This document shows, one piece after another, positions 46,437 through 63,930 of a DNA stretch of 64,000 nucleotides. The notes beneath the pieces are model-generated. The model ran no database searches, was not told where the DNA came from, and was given only the letters and a program-made list of their open reading frames with translations. Source of the stretch: Paragemmobacter straminiformis (GTDB taxonomy: Bacteria; Pseudomonadota; Alphaproteobacteria; Rhodobacterales; Rhodobacteraceae); contig NZ_JACLQD010000004.1 of assembly GCF_014243445.1 (NCBI RefSeq), forward strand, positions 62,001-126,000, read 5' to 3'. Every line of letters begins with the position of its first letter. Position 1 is the stretch's first letter. A program made the translations under genes and the position numbers.

Positions 46437-47876
46437 TCAGGTGGGGAATTCGACGATGGCAAGACGCGCATCGCCGGAAGGCTTGGTTTCAGTCAGGGGC
46501 CGGACACGGACCAAGGGGCCGAGCACGGCGAGGGTCGCAAAGAGCAACCCGATTTCGAGGTGGTAGACGAAGGAATAGCCCAGCGAGGGGCTGTTCAGCC
46601 CCGCGCCCAGCCAGCCACTGGTGGCCAGATGCCCGACAATGTCGCGCAGAGAGCCGCCGAAGAAGATGGACAGCCCCTGCGCGGTGGCCTGTGCGGCCCC
46701 CCATGCGCCAAGGGCGATGCCCGCCCCCGCCAGACCGCCCACCGGCAGTTGCATGGCGACGGTCAGGGTCGAGATGGCAAAGAGGCCCGCGCCGAAGCCG
46801 ATCATTCCGGCCCCTGCGAAGAAAAGGGCGGTGGAATGCAAGGCTCCGGCGAAGATCACCGCCGAGAAAGCCGCGATCCCTGCCAGCAAGCCGCGTGCGG
46901 CCATGCGATAGGGGTCGATCCCGCGCGCAAGCCAGCGCCCGGCCAGCAGAAAGCCGATCAGCGCGCCGCCCGCCGACATTGCGGTGAGCAGCGTGGTTTT
47001 CGAGACGGAAAGGCCGAGGATCTCGCCGCCATAGGGTTCCAGAAGCACGTCCTGCATGTTGAAGCCCAGGGTGCCGATCACCACGACGACGAGCAGACGC
47101 CCCGCCGTGCCGCCCGACATGAGGTCGGCCCATGCATCGGAAAAGCGCGGGCGCGGCGCGTCACGTTCCTCGCGGCTCATCGGGCGGAAGCGTTCCTGCT
47201 TCCACAGCGCGATGATGTTCAGGACCAGCGTGGCAAGGCCGCAGCCCTGCACCACCCGCACCAGCGTCAGCGGAGCGAAGTCGCGCAAGAGCCAGCCGAC
47301 GATGATGGCCGAAACCCCCATGCCAAGCAGGTTCATCACGTAAAGCAGCGCCACCACACGGGGGCGGGTCTCGTCGCTGGCACGGTCCGAGGCGAGGGCG
47401 AGGCCCGCCGTCTGCGTCATGTGCATGCCAAGTCCGGTCATCAGGAAGGCCAGCGCCGCCAGCACCTCGCCCGCGAAGGGGACGTTGTAGGTGCGGTCGC
47501 CCGACAGGACGATCAGCGCGAAAGGCATGACGGCAAGGCCGCCCATCTGCCAAAGGCTGCCGAACCACAGGTAGGGAACGCGCTTCCAGCCAAGGGCGGA
47601 ACGGTGCGTATCGGAACGGTGCCCGAGCAGGGCGCGGAAGGGGGCCACCAGCACGGGAATGGCGATCATCAGCGCCACGACCATGGCGGGGACGGAAAGC
47701 TCGACGATCATCACGCGGTTGAGCGTGCCCAGAAGCAGGACCGAGGCCATGCCGACCGAGACCTGGAACAGCGACATCCGCAAGAGTTGCGCAAGCGACA
47801 GGTCTTCCGAGGCGACATCGGCAAAGGGCAGCCACGAGGTGCCGAGCATTTGCAGATGTTTCTTTCCGAGGATCAC
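46437..47876 (-). CDS. lhaA: Light-harvesting 1 assembly protein LhaA (PucC family)
   Basis: The 479-residue MFS-like protein has about 12 membrane spans, with RMSLFQVSVGMASVLLLGTL, NRVMIVELSVPAMVVALMIA and FNMQDVLLEPYGGEILGLSV as PucC-family marks. It helps assemble LH1 and may deliver bacteriochlorophyll. GTG 47876 overlaps the bchM stop (GTGA). ATG 47894, six codons earlier, is an alternative start. Confidence 0.9.
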   Translation of the reverse strand: MILGKKHLQMLGTSWLPFADVASEDLSLAQLLRMSLFQVSVGMASVLLLGTLNRVMIVELSVPAMVVALMIAIPVLVAPFRALLGHRSDTHRSALGWKRVPYLWFGSLWQMGGLAVMPFALIVLSGDRTYNVPFAGEVLAALAFLMTGLGMHMTQTAGLALASDRASDETRPRVVALLYVMNLLGMGVSAIIVGWLLRDFAPLTLVRVVQGCGLATLVLNIIALWKQERFRPMSREERDAPRPRFSDAWADLMSGGTAGRLLVVVVIGTLGFNMQDVLLEPYGGEILGLSVSKTTLLTAMSAGGALIGFLLAGRWLARGIDPYRMAARGLLAGIAAFSAVIFAGALHSTALFFAGAGMIGFGAGLFAISTLTVAMQLPVGGLAGAGIALGAWGAAQATAQGLSIFFGGSLRDIVGHLATSGWLGAGLNSPSLGYSFVYHLEIGLLFATLAVLGPLVRVRPLTETKPSGDARLAIVEFPT

Positions 47877-48540
47877 GGCTGATACTCCAGACATTCCGAG
47901 ATGTAGAAGCCACGGCTCACGCGCTCGATCCGGCGCAGCTTGCCCTTGGCATGTGCGGCGATGGTTTCGGCGGCGTGGGGAATCATGGTGGGCGAGCGGT
48001 CGGCGCGGGGGAAGGCCTTGCCCAGCGTGAAGAAGGCCATCAGGAAGGGCGTCTTGGGCGCGACGGTAAAGACGATGCCGCCACGGGTGCGCTTGCCAAG
48101 GCGTTGCAGCACGGCGCCGATGTCGGCGGCCGAGTAGTAGATCAGGCTGTCCATCGCCATGACGAAGTCGAAGCTGCCGTGGGCGGCATCGGTCATGTCT
48201 CCGGCGGCAAAGGTGACGCGGGGGGCAAGGGTCTGGGGCAGGCGCGCCCTTGCGATGCCGATCAGCTGCGGCGAGATGTCGACGGCCACCACCTCGGCCC
48301 CGCGGCGGGCGAGTTCCTCGGTCATGGCACCGGTGCCGCAGCCCGCATCCAGCACGCGGCAGCCGCCAAGATCGGCGGGCAGGCGCGACAGCATGGTCGC
48401 ACGCATCCGGTCGCGGCCTTCGCGCACGGTCTGGCGGATGCGGCTGACAGGCGCGTCCGAGGTCAGGCGATCCCAGACCTTGGTCGCGCTGCGGTCGAAA
48501 TAGTGTTCGACCCTTTCGCGGGTGGCGGTGTAGTCGGACA

Positions 48541-48541
<1 letters not shown>
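47873..48541 (-). CDS. bchM: Mg-protoporphyrin IX O-methyltransferase
   Basis: The 222-residue SAM enzyme starts MSDYTATRERVEHYFDRSAT, with the SAM loop VLDAGCGTGAMTEELARRGA, VVAVDISPQLIGIAR, and DFVMAMDSLIYYSAADIGAV. It methylates Mg-protoporphyrin before cyclisation. Coupled to bchL by TGATG. Confidence 0.94.
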
Positions 48542-56493
<7,952 letters not shown>

Positions 56494-56811
56494 CTCGCGA
56501 CGCCTCATTTCTCGGCTACTTGTGTCCAAAGGTAGCGACGGGGGGCGGAGTGTCAACTAAAACTTACAAGTTACAGCCTGACACTGCGTGAATTCTTGCG
56601 GCGGATCGTGCCCCTGAAAGGACAGGGATTTCCGCCTAAAATTCCCAGAAAATCAGTGATTTGTTGCGATGTGCCGCTTTTGTGTCGGTAAGGAGTGTCT
56701 ATTTCTTTTGACATTCCTCTCCGGCGGGCAGACATTGCTGTCCAAAGGATCTACAGACAGGCGTGCGCGGGCTTCGACCGCGTGGTATCCGAAGTGATCC
56801 GGGGGCCGATC
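56494..56811. promoter_or_regulatory. Divergent bchF / ppaA promoter region
   Basis: Contains the PpsR site TGT-N12-ACA at 56551-56568 (TGTCAACTAAAACTTACA), with another ACA/TGT half-site around 56573-56583. The rest, to 56811, is AT-richer than the coding DNA. It includes an open frame from GTG 56695 that could be an N-terminal extension of ppaA, but that GTG directly abuts AGGA and is unlikely to be a usual start. Confidence 0.6.
56551..56568. promoter_or_regulatory. PpsR/CrtJ binding site upstream of bchF
   Basis: TGTCAACTAAAACTTACA fits the consensus TGT-N12-ACA exactly. PpsR represses bch genes aerobically by binding such sites. Confidence 0.75.
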
Positions 56812-57630
56812 ATGCAGCAGACGATGCATAGCGGAACGGCGCACCGGGTGAGAGGCTCGATGGGTAACGTTTCGAAAACGGACGGTGGTGCCGATGTGTC
56901 GCAGTTTGCGGCAGAGGTTGTGGCGCGTCTGGTGAAACGTGAAGGCGATACCGTGCCGGAGATGCGAGAGAGTCTGGTCCAAAGCCTGATGCGGGCCGTT
57001 TGTTCGGTCGATCCGCAGGTGCTCGAGACGCTGCGCCCCGAATTGCGGCGTGCGCGTGTGTCTCCGGCGGTTCTGGCCGATCACTACATTCCGGAAGTGG
57101 CGCGACGGCTGGGGCGCGAATGGTCGGCCGATTGCGTCAGCTTCGCGCAGGTGACGATGGGCACGGCGCGTTTGCAATCGATCCTGCGCGAGATCGGGCA
57201 GGGCTGGTTTGCGGATGCGGGGGGCCAGTCGGACGGGCCGACCCTGCTGCTGGTGCTGCCGCAGGGCGAGCATCACACGCTGGGGGCCATGGTTCTGGCC
57301 GGACGACTGCGCCGCAACGGGGTTTCCGTCGCGCTGCGCATCGGCGAGACCGCGCAGGAAGTCGCCGCATTCATACAGGGGCGGCATTTCGATGGTGCTT
57401 TGATTTCGGTCGCCTCGTACGACAGGCTTGAAACTTGTCGTAAACTGGTGAAAACCCTGAAAGATGCGACAAAAGGGGCGCTCCGTATCGCTCTTGGCGG
57501 TGCGGTTCTGGACGAGGGTGGCGAGACGGTGATTTGTGCGGGTGTCGATGTCGTCACCAATGATATCGAAACGGCGTTGGCCGTCTTGGGCCTGCTTGCC
57601 CCGGCCGGTGGAGAAAGCGAAACGGTCTGA
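56812..57630 (+). CDS. ppaA: B12-dependent photosynthesis regulator PpaA/AerR
   Basis: The product (272 residues from ATG 56812, 256 from ATG 56860) has a helical domain (HYIPEVARRLGREWSADCVS) and a B12-binding domain: LLLVLPQGEHHTLGAMVLAG (His ligand), VSVALRIGETAQEVAAFIQG, ALISVASYDR, IALGGAVLDEGGETVICAGV. Such proteins sense cobalamin/light and act on PpsR/CrtJ. Long and short forms are known for AerR. Here GGGGG precedes 56812 and AGAGG precedes 56860, so the start is uncertain. It is upstream of ppsR. Confidence 0.88.
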   Translation: MQQTMHSGTAHRVRGSMGNVSKTDGGADVSQFAAEVVARLVKREGDTVPEMRESLVQSLMRAVCSVDPQVLETLRPELRRARVSPAVLADHYIPEVARRLGREWSADCVSFAQVTMGTARLQSILREIGQGWFADAGGQSDGPTLLLVLPQGEHHTLGAMVLAGRLRRNGVSVALRIGETAQEVAAFIQGRHFDGALISVASYDRLETCRKLVKTLKDATKGALRIALGGAVLDEGGETVICAGVDVVTNDIETALAVLGLLAPAGGESETV

Positions 57631-57683
57631 TCGGAACTGGGCCTTCGCCTCTTGGGGGCTGGGCGGAATTTAGCAGGAACGCA

Positions 57684-59099
57684 GTGACAACCGACGGCAG
57701 ACATCTTTTGAACGGTGGCAAGTTGCCACTCATCGCGCCCGATTTGCTGGGCGAGATTCTGGCGACTGCGTCCGACATCGCGCTGATGGTTTCGCCGTCG
57801 CGCCGCATCATCTCTGTCATGGTCAATCCGCATCACCGCAGTTTCGGGCAGCTTGCCGATTGGGAAGGCAGCCATCTGCGCGACGTCCTGTCAGAAGAGA
57901 GCAACCGCAAGTTCGAGGCGCGTCTGGCCGACCCCCATGCCAAGCGCATGCCGGGGATGGCGCTGGAACTGAACCACGCCGACCAGTCGCACTGGGAGTT
58001 TCCGGTGCGCTATTCGATCCACCGCATCGGCAACGACGATTCGCTTTTGATGATGGGGCGCGATCTGCGGCCCGTGGCCGAGGTGCAGCAGCAGCTTGTG
58101 CAGGCCCAGCTTGCGCTGGAGCGCGATTACGAAAGCCAGCGCGAGATGGACACGCGCTACCGCGTGCTTATGGAAGTGTCGCGCGATCCTGTGGTGATGG
58201 TGTCGATGGGAACGGGGCGGATCACCGACCTGAACCAGGCGGCAGCCTTGCTGTTGGGCGGGCAAAGGGCCGATCTGGTCGGCTCGGCCATCGCGCAAGA
58301 GTTCGAGGGGCGCCGCCGTGGCGAGTTCCTCGAGACCATGTCGAACATCGCCGGAACCGAACGCAACGCGCCCATCGAGCTGACCGCGCGCCGGTCGCAA
58401 AAGCGCATCTTCGTGACACCCACGGTGTTCCGCGCGGCGGGCGAGCGGATCTTGCTGTGCCAGCTCGACACCGCGCAGGCCGGGGCTGCGGCGACGGACG
58501 AATTGGCCGGAAACCTTGCGCGTCTCTATCACGAGGGCGTCGACGGGATCGTATTCTGCGATGCCGAAGGCAATATCCGCGCCGCGAACGAAGCCTTCCT
58601 GAACCTGACCGACACGGCCAACATGGCCGCGATCAAGGGCCGGTCGATGACCGATTTCCTTGCCCGTGGCGCGGTCGATCTGCGGGTTCTTCTGGACAAC
58701 GTCAAACGCACCGGCCAGTTGCGGCTTTACGCGACGCGGCTGACCACCGATTTCATGGGGCAGATCGCGGTCGAGATTTCCGCGACATGGCTCAACGACC
58801 GCCCGAACCCCGTGCTGGTTCTGGTCGTGCGCGACGCGAGCCGTGCCGAATCCCTGCGGCGTCCGGCCTTTGGCCAGCCCGATGACGGCGTGCGCAATGT
58901 CATGGAGCTTGTGGGATCGTCCACGCTGAAGGACATCGTCGCCGAGACCACCGATGTGATCGAGAAGATGTGCATCGAAACCGCGCTGGAGCTGACGCGC
59001 AACAACCGTGTCGCGGCGGCCGAGATGCTGTCGCTGTCGCGGCAGTCGCTGTACGTCAAGCTGCGCAAATACGGGCTTATCAACAAGGATGGCGAATAG
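57684..59099 (+). CDS. ppsR: Redox-responsive repressor PpsR/CrtJ
   Basis: The 471-residue regulator has an N-terminal PAS-like domain, a Q-rich helix (VAEVQQQLVQAQLALERDYE), two PAS domains (DTRYRVLMEVSRDPVVMVS; YHEGVDGIVFCDAEGNIRAA) and a FIS-type HTH (AAAEMLSLSRQSLYVKLRKY). Cys430 just before the HTH (IEKMCIETALELTR) and an earlier Cys in LLCQLD match redox-active Cys of the family. It represses bch/crt/puc genes in air. Starts at GTG 57684 after AGGA. PpsR sites occur near bchF, bchE and bchG. Confidence 0.95.
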   Translation: MTTDGRHLLNGGKLPLIAPDLLGEILATASDIALMVSPSRRIISVMVNPHHRSFGQLADWEGSHLRDVLSEESNRKFEARLADPHAKRMPGMALELNHADQSHWEFPVRYSIHRIGNDDSLLMMGRDLRPVAEVQQQLVQAQLALERDYESQREMDTRYRVLMEVSRDPVVMVSMGTGRITDLNQAAALLLGGQRADLVGSAIAQEFEGRRRGEFLETMSNIAGTERNAPIELTARRSQKRIFVTPTVFRAAGERILLCQLDTAQAGAAATDELAGNLARLYHEGVDGIVFCDAEGNIRAANEAFLNLTDTANMAAIKGRSMTDFLARGAVDLRVLLDNVKRTGQLRLYATRLTTDFMGQIAVEISATWLNDRPNPVLVLVVRDASRAESLRRPAFGQPDDGVRNVMELVGSSTLKDIVAETTDVIEKMCIETALELTRNNRVAAAEMLSLSRQSLYVKLRKYGLINKDGE

Positions 59100-59233
59100 C
59101 GGCCCGTCCGCCCTTTGCGCGCATACTTGTAGAAAACCGCCTGACACTTTCTGACTCTGCCGCAAAGATTGGCCACTTTTGGCGATAAATGCCTGTGCGG
59201 TTTGATGTGTGTCAAGGTGGCGCTCTGCAATAC

Positions 59234-59251
59234 TGTCAGTTTTATCTGACA
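59234..59251. promoter_or_regulatory. PpsR/CrtJ binding site upstream of bchE
   Basis: TGTCAGTTTTATCTGACA is a TGT-N12-ACA site and nearly a full palindrome. It ends 20 bases before the bchE ATG. Confidence 0.75.
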
Positions 59252-59271
59252 GGTTGCAGGAGGCGCGCAAG

Positions 59272-60924
59272 ATGCGGATCGTATTCGTCCATCCCAATTA
59301 CCATTCGGGCGGAGCCGAGATTGCAGGCAACTGGCCTCCGGCATGGGTTGCCTATCTGACCGGATCGCTGCGCAAGGCGGGGTTCGATGACATCCACTTC
59401 ATCGACGCGATGACCCACCACATCGGCCCCGAGGACCTGCGCGCCCGGCTGGCGGCGCTGAAGCCCGATGTCGTGGGCACGACCGCCATCACCCCTGCCA
59501 TCTACGAGGCGGAAGAGGTGCTGAAGATCGCGTCCGAAGTGGTGCCCAATGCGCTGCGGGTTCTGGGCGGCATCCATGCCACCTTCATGTTCCGGCAGGT
59601 GCTGGAAGAGGCGCCGCAGGTCGAGGTGATCGTGCGCGGCGAGGGCGAGGAAATCATGGTTGCCCTGATGCAGGCCGTGCAAGAGGGGCGCTGGCCCGAG
59701 GGGCGGCGCAAGATCCGCGGCATCGCCTTTCGCGAGGGGGCCGAGATCGTCGCCACGCAGGCGGCGCCCACGGTCAAGGATCTCGACTCGATCGATCCCG
59801 ACTGGTCGATCCTCGACTGGGACAAATACATCTATGTGCCGTTGGGCGTGAAAGTGGCGATCCCGAACATGGCGCGGGGCTGTCCGTTCACCTGTTCCTT
59901 CTGCTCGCAGTGGAAATTCTGGCGCGATTACCGCGTGCGCGACCCAAAGAAGGTGGCGGACGAGATCGAACGTCTGGTCGATGACCACGGCGTCGGCTTC
60001 TTCATCCTTGCCGACGAGGAGCCGACCATCAACAAGAAGAAATTCGTCGAATTCTGTCAGGAGCTGATCGACCGCGGTCTGAACGAGCGGATCAAATGGG
60101 GGATCAACACGCGGGTCACCGATATCTACCGTGACCGCGACCTGCTGAAGTTCTATCGCAAGGCCGGGCTGGTGCATGTGAGCCTTGGCACCGAGGCTGC
60201 GGCCCAGTTGAAGCTGGACCTGTTCAACAAGGAAACCACGGTCGCCGAGAACAAAGAGGCGATCCGCCTGCTACGCGAGGCCGATATCTTTACCGAGGCC
60301 CAGTTCATCGTGGGTCTGGACAACGAGACCAGGGAAACGCTCGAGGAAACCTTCCAGATGGCCTGGGACTGGCAGCCCGATCTGGCCAACTGGTCGATGT
60401 ACACGCCCTGGCCCTTTACCCCGCTGTTCCAGGAGATCCGCGATCAGGTCGAGGTGTTCGACTTCTCGAAATACAATTTCGTGACGCCGATCATGAAACC
60501 CGCCGCGCTGACGCGGGGGGAATTGCTGGACGGGGTGATGAAGAATTACCGCCGCTTCTACATGCGCAAGGCGCTGTTCCATTACCCCTGGCGCGGCACG
60601 GGCTTCAGGCGGCGCTATCTGCTCGGCTGTCTGAAAGCCTTCCTGAAGGCCGGGGTGGGGCGGACGTTCTATGACCTCGGCAAGGCGGGCTATTGGGGGC
60701 CGCAGACCAAGGACAAGGTCGATTTCCACTTCGATGCGACCCGTGGCATCGCCGAGGCGCAGATGGCCGATTGGGAGGCGAGTGCCGACCGTGCCGCCAA
60801 GGCTGCCGAACGGCGGGCGGCTGTGAAAGGCCAGATGAAGGAACGGGCCGAAGAGCGGAAGGCCTTTGCCATGCCATCCGATGCGATGGCCTGCGGCGGT
60901 GGCAAGGAGCAGATGGCGGAATGA
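59272..60924 (+). CDS. bchE: Anaerobic Mg-protoporphyrin IX monomethyl ester cyclase (radical SAM, B12)
   Basis: The 550-residue protein starts [20 protein letters not shown] behind GCAGGAGG. A B12-binding-type N-terminal domain ([29 protein letters not shown]) is followed by the radical SAM motif CPFTCSFC (Cys204, Cys208, Cys211). It forms the isocyclic ring without O2, complementing AcsF. It overlaps bchJ by ATGA. Confidence 0.96.
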   Translation: MRIVFVHPNYHSGGAEIAGNWPPAWVAYLTGSLRKAGFDDIHFIDAMTHHIGPEDLRARLAALKPDVVGTTAITPAIYEAEEVLKIASEVVPNALRVLGGIHATFMFRQVLEEAPQVEVIVRGEGEEIMVALMQAVQEGRWPEGRRKIRGIAFREGAEIVATQAAPTVKDLDSIDPDWSILDWDKYIYVPLGVKVAIPNMARGCPFTCSFCSQWKFWRDYRVRDPKKVADEIERLVDDHGVGFFILADEEPTINKKKFVEFCQELIDRGLNERIKWGINTRVTDIYRDRDLLKFYRKAGLVHVSLGTEAAAQLKLDLFNKETTVAENKEAIRLLREADIFTEAQFIVGLDNETRETLEETFQMAWDWQPDLANWSMYTPWPFTPLFQEIRDQVEVFDFSKYNFVTPIMKPAALTRGELLDGVMKNYRRFYMRKALFHYPWRGTGFRRRYLLGCLKAFLKAGVGRTFYDLGKAGYWGPQTKDKVDFHFDATRGIAEAQMADWEASADRAAKAAERRAAVKGQMKERAEERKAFAMPSDAMACGGGKEQMAE

Positions 60925-61496
60925 ATGCCGCAGCGCATCAGGGCGCGCGGATCGGGCCGAATGCCGTTCTGCAACTGATGGCGGTGCTGGACCGTGCCGA
61001 GGGCCGCATCGTGCGTGATCGGGTGCTGGCGGGCCTGCGCCTGCCCGCGCCCGACAGCGGCATGATCCCCGAAGCCGAAGCCATCGCCGCGCATCGGGCG
61101 GTGCGGGCGGCCTTGCCCGACCGTGCGGACGGTCTGCTTGTCGCGGCGGGCGAGGCGACGGCGGACTATATCCTGCGCCACCGCATCCCCGCGCCTGCCA
61201 AGCTGGTGATCCGGTTGTTGCCGGGGGCGCTGGGGGCGCGGCTTCTGGCCCGCGCCATCGAGCGGCACGCCTGGACCTTTGCCGGATCGGGGCGTTTCAG
61301 GGTGGCGGGCTTTGCGCCTCTGACCTTCGAGCTTGTGCATAACCCGTTGGTCACGCAGGGAAAGACCTGCCTCTGGCATGCGGCGGTGTTCCGGCGGCTG
61401 TTCGCGGCCCTTGTCTGGCGCGGCTGTCGGGTCGAGGAGGTGGCCTGCGCCGGTCTGGGGGCCGGGCACTGCCGCTTCCTGATCTTGCCGCAATAG
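60921..61496 (+). CDS. bchJ: BchJ, V4R-domain protein of bacteriochlorophyll synthesis
   Basis: The 191-residue protein has a V4R-type C-terminal domain ([57 protein letters not shown]). BchJ was first proposed as the 8-vinyl reductase; later work suggests an auxiliary role in the Mg-porphyrin steps. The start at 60921 overlaps the bchE stop. A composite repeat follows. Confidence 0.9.
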   Translation: MNAAAHQGARIGPNAVLQLMAVLDRAEGRIVRDRVLAGLRLPAPDSGMIPEAEAIAAHRAVRAALPDRADGLLVAAGEATADYILRHRIPAPAKLVIRLLPGALGARLLARAIERHAWTFAGSGRFRVAGFAPLTFELVHNPLVTQGKTCLWHAAVFRRLFAALVWRGCRVEEVACAGLGAGHCRFLILPQ

Positions 61497-61596
61497 GGTT
61501 TCGGGCTGATCCCTTTCGGCCAAGGGAAAGGGATGCTGCGGCTTTGACTGAAAAGGGGGCAATCCCCTCTCGCCGCGCCTGTTCGGCCCAAGGCGA

Positions 61597-61679
61597 CAGG
61601 GGGTGCGGCTTTCATACTCGGACAAATATCCTCGGGGGGCCGCGCTCTGCGCGGCGTGGGGGGCAGACAGCCCCCCTTT
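61597..61679 (+). repeat. Intergenic repeat with terminator hairpin (copy 6, left arm missing)
   Basis: The right arm AAATATCCTCGGGGGG (61624-61639) is followed by GGGGGGC-AGACA-GCCCCCC (61658-61676) and TTT. No matching left arm is seen. It ends the bchEJ transcript just before the bchG promoter. Confidence 0.7.
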
Positions 61680-61687
61680 GCGCGACA

Positions 61688-61705
61688 TGTAAGCCAAACC
61701 TGACA
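61688..61705. promoter_or_regulatory. Distal PpsR/CrtJ site upstream of bchG
   Basis: TGTAAGCCAAACCTGACA fits TGT-N12-ACA. It lies 56 bases upstream of a second site, an arrangement that may allow co-operative binding. Confidence 0.7.
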
Positions 61706-61743
61706 CATCCCGACTGACATATCGCGCTTGATCGACTCTGTAT

Positions 61744-61761
61744 TGTAATGTTTAGTTGACA
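61744..61761. promoter_or_regulatory. Proximal PpsR/CrtJ site abutting bchG
   Basis: TGTAATGTTTAGTTGACA fits TGT-N12-ACA and ends one base before the bchG ATG. No ribosome-binding site remains in front of the ATG, so bchG may be read from a leaderless mRNA, or a later start may be used. Confidence 0.7.
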
Positions 61762-61762
61762 C

Positions 61763-62659
61763 ATGACTGTCAGCGCCCTGACCCCCCGCCGTTACCCCGA
61801 ACCGCGTGCCATGCTGCGGCTGATCAAGCCCATCACGTGGTTTCCCCCCATTTGGGCCTATCTTTGCGGCTCGGTTTCCGCCGGAGTCCCGCTGGGGGGC
61901 AACTGGCCGCTGGTGCTTTTGGGGATGATCCTGTCCGGCCCCATCGTCTGCGGGATGTCACAGGCGGCGAATGACTGGTGCGACCGGCATGTCGATGCGG
62001 TGAACGAACCCGATCGTCCGATCCCCTCGGGGCGCATTCCGGGGCGCTGGGGGCTTTGGATCGCGCTGGCGATGACGGGGCTGAGCCTCGGCGTCGGCAG
62101 CCTATTGGGTGTCTGGGGGTTCTGGGCAACCGTGGCGGGGGTGATCGCGGCCTGGGCCTACAGTGCCGAACCCGTGCGGCTGAAACGGTCGGGTTGGTGG
62201 GGGCCGGGGCTGGTTGGCCTGTCCTACGAAGGGTTGCCGTGGTTCACGGGGGCCGCCGTCCTGCTGGGTGCCGCGCCGCGCTTCGAGGTTGTCGTCGTGG
62301 CCCTGCTTTATGCGCTGGGCGCGCATGGGATCATGACACTCAACGATTTCAAGGCTTTGGAGGGCGACCGCCAGCATGGCGTGCGCTCGCTTCCGGTGGT
62401 GCTGGGGCCCGAGGTGGCCGCAAGGATCGCCTGCACGGTGATGGCGATGGCGCAGGCGCTGGTGGTGGCCTTCCTGTTCGTGCTGGGCAAGCCGTGGCAC
62501 GGGCTGGCGGTGACGCTGCTCTTGCTGGCGCAGTTCGCGGCGATGCGCGTGCTGTTCCGTGACCCCAAGGGCAAGGCGCCCTGGTACAACGGAACGGGCG
62601 TCGTGCTTTACGTCACCGGCATGATGGTTTCGGCTTTTGCGCTGCGGGGGCTGGTATGA
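61763..62659 (+). CDS. bchG: Bacteriochlorophyll synthase (prenyl transferase)
   Basis: The 298-residue UbiA-family membrane enzyme has MSQAANDWCDRHVDAVNEPD (first Asp-rich motif), RPIPSGRIPGRWGL, and a second motif in GIMTLNDFKALEGDRQHGVR. It esterifies bacteriochlorophyllide a with geranylgeranyl diphosphate. The alternative start at 61811 (MLRLIKPITW) would shorten the N terminus. Overlaps the next gene by ATGA. Confidence 0.95.
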   Translation: MTVSALTPRRYPEPRAMLRLIKPITWFPPIWAYLCGSVSAGVPLGGNWPLVLLGMILSGPIVCGMSQAANDWCDRHVDAVNEPDRPIPSGRIPGRWGLWIALAMTGLSLGVGSLLGVWGFWATVAGVIAAWAYSAEPVRLKRSGWWGPGLVGLSYEGLPWFTGAAVLLGAAPRFEVVVVALLYALGAHGIMTLNDFKALEGDRQHGVRSLPVVLGPEVAARIACTVMAMAQALVVAFLFVLGKPWHGLAVTLLLLAQFAAMRVLFRDPKGKAPWYNGTGVVLYVTGMMVSAFALRGLV

Positions 62660-63927
62660 AACTTACATGGGTCCAGATCTTCCGCCTCGGGCTGGTGCAG
62701 ATGTGCCTTGGTGCCGTCGTGGTGCTGACGACATCGACGCTGAACCGGCTTATGGTGGTGGAACTTGCCCTTCCCGCGGTGGTGCCCGGCGCGCTGGTCG
62801 CATTGCACTACGGCATACAGATAACGCGGCCGAACTGGGGCTTCCGCTCCGATACCAAGGGCAACCGCACGGCCTTTATTCTGGGCGGCATGGCGGCACT
62901 GGCGGCGGGCGGGTTTCTGGCGGCGCTCGGCGTGGTGATCGCGGGGGTTGCGGGGCTGCTTCTGTCGGTGCTGGCCTATGCCCTGATCGGGCTGGGCGCG
63001 GGGGCCTCGGGCACCTCGCTTCTGGCGCTGCTCGCAACCGCGACAGCGCCGCACCGGCGGGCGGCGGCGGCGACGATCACATGGCTGATGATGATCGCGG
63101 GCATCGCGGTGACGGCGGGTGTCGTGGGAGGGATGCTCTCTCCCTATTCGCCCGCTCTCTTGCTGAAGATCGTGGCCGTGGTGACGCTGGGGGCGGTCAC
63201 GCTGACGACGCTGGCGGTCTGGGGGATCGAGCGCCGCGTGATCGCCGAGCGCGAGGCGGAAGCCGCGCCCTTCCGGCAGGGCATGGCCGAGATCTGGGCC
63301 GAACCCGAGGCGCGGGCCTTCACGATGTTCATCTTCCTGTCGATGACCGCCTATTTCCTGCAGGAGCTTATCCTCGAACCCTATGCGGGGCTGGTCTTTG
63401 CCATGACGCCGGGGGAAAGCACGCAGCTTTCGGGCGCGCAACATGGCGGCGTGTTCGCCGGGATGCTGCTGGTCGGCATTGCCGCCACGGGTCTCAAGAT
63501 CGGATCGCTGCGGATGTGGGTCACGGGCGGGTGCCTCGGCTCGGCCCTGTCGCTGGTCGCCGTGGCCCTGCTGGGGCAGGCGGGGGCGGGCCTTGTGCCT
63601 GCGGTGGTGTCCCTTGGCTTTTTCAACGGGGTTTTCGCGGTGGCGGCCATCGGGTCGATGATGGCGCTTGCCGGACGCGGGCGCGGCGCGCGCGAAGGCA
63701 CGCGCATGGGGCTTTGGGGGGCCGCGCAGGCGGTGGCCGCCGGCTTCGGCGGCCTGCTCGGGGCGGCGGCGGTCGATGCGCTGCGCCTGTGGCTTCCCCC
63801 GCGCGAAGCTTTTGGCGCGGTGTTCATGGCGGAAGCCGGTTTGTTCGTCATCGCCGCCCTTATGGCGGCACGGATCATCGAGGGGCGCAGGCCGCCCGTC
63901 GCGGCGCAACTCGTTCCGGGAGAATGA
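62656..63927 (+). CDS. PucC-family transporter between bchG and bchP
   Basis: The 423-residue protein has about 12 membrane spans. It shares with LhaA the segments IFRLGLVQMCLGAVVVLTTS, LNRLMVVELALPAVVPGALV and FLQELILEPYAGLVF. It corresponds by position to orf428/bch2 of Rhodobacter. A role in bacteriochlorophyll delivery or complex assembly is inferred. It is coupled to bchG and ends three bases before bchP. Confidence 0.88.
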   Translation: MKLTWVQIFRLGLVQMCLGAVVVLTTSTLNRLMVVELALPAVVPGALVALHYGIQITRPNWGFRSDTKGNRTAFILGGMAALAAGGFLAALGVVIAGVAGLLLSVLAYALIGLGAGASGTSLLALLATATAPHRRAAAATITWLMMIAGIAVTAGVVGGMLSPYSPALLLKIVAVVTLGAVTLTTLAVWGIERRVIAEREAEAAPFRQGMAEIWAEPEARAFTMFIFLSMTAYFLQELILEPYAGLVFAMTPGESTQLSGAQHGGVFAGMLLVGIAATGLKIGSLRMWVTGGCLGSALSLVAVALLGQAGAGLVPAVVSLGFFNGVFAVAAIGSMMALAGRGRGAREGTRMGLWGAAQAVAAGFGGLLGAAAVDALRLWLPPREAFGAVFMAEAGLFVIAALMAARIIEGRRPPVAAQLVPGE

Positions 63928-63930
63928 GCG

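Noticed and set aside
59128-59146. TGT...ACA element before bchE as a second PpsR site
   Set aside because: The spacer is 13 bases, not 12, so it does not fit the consensus; kept only the exact site at 59234.
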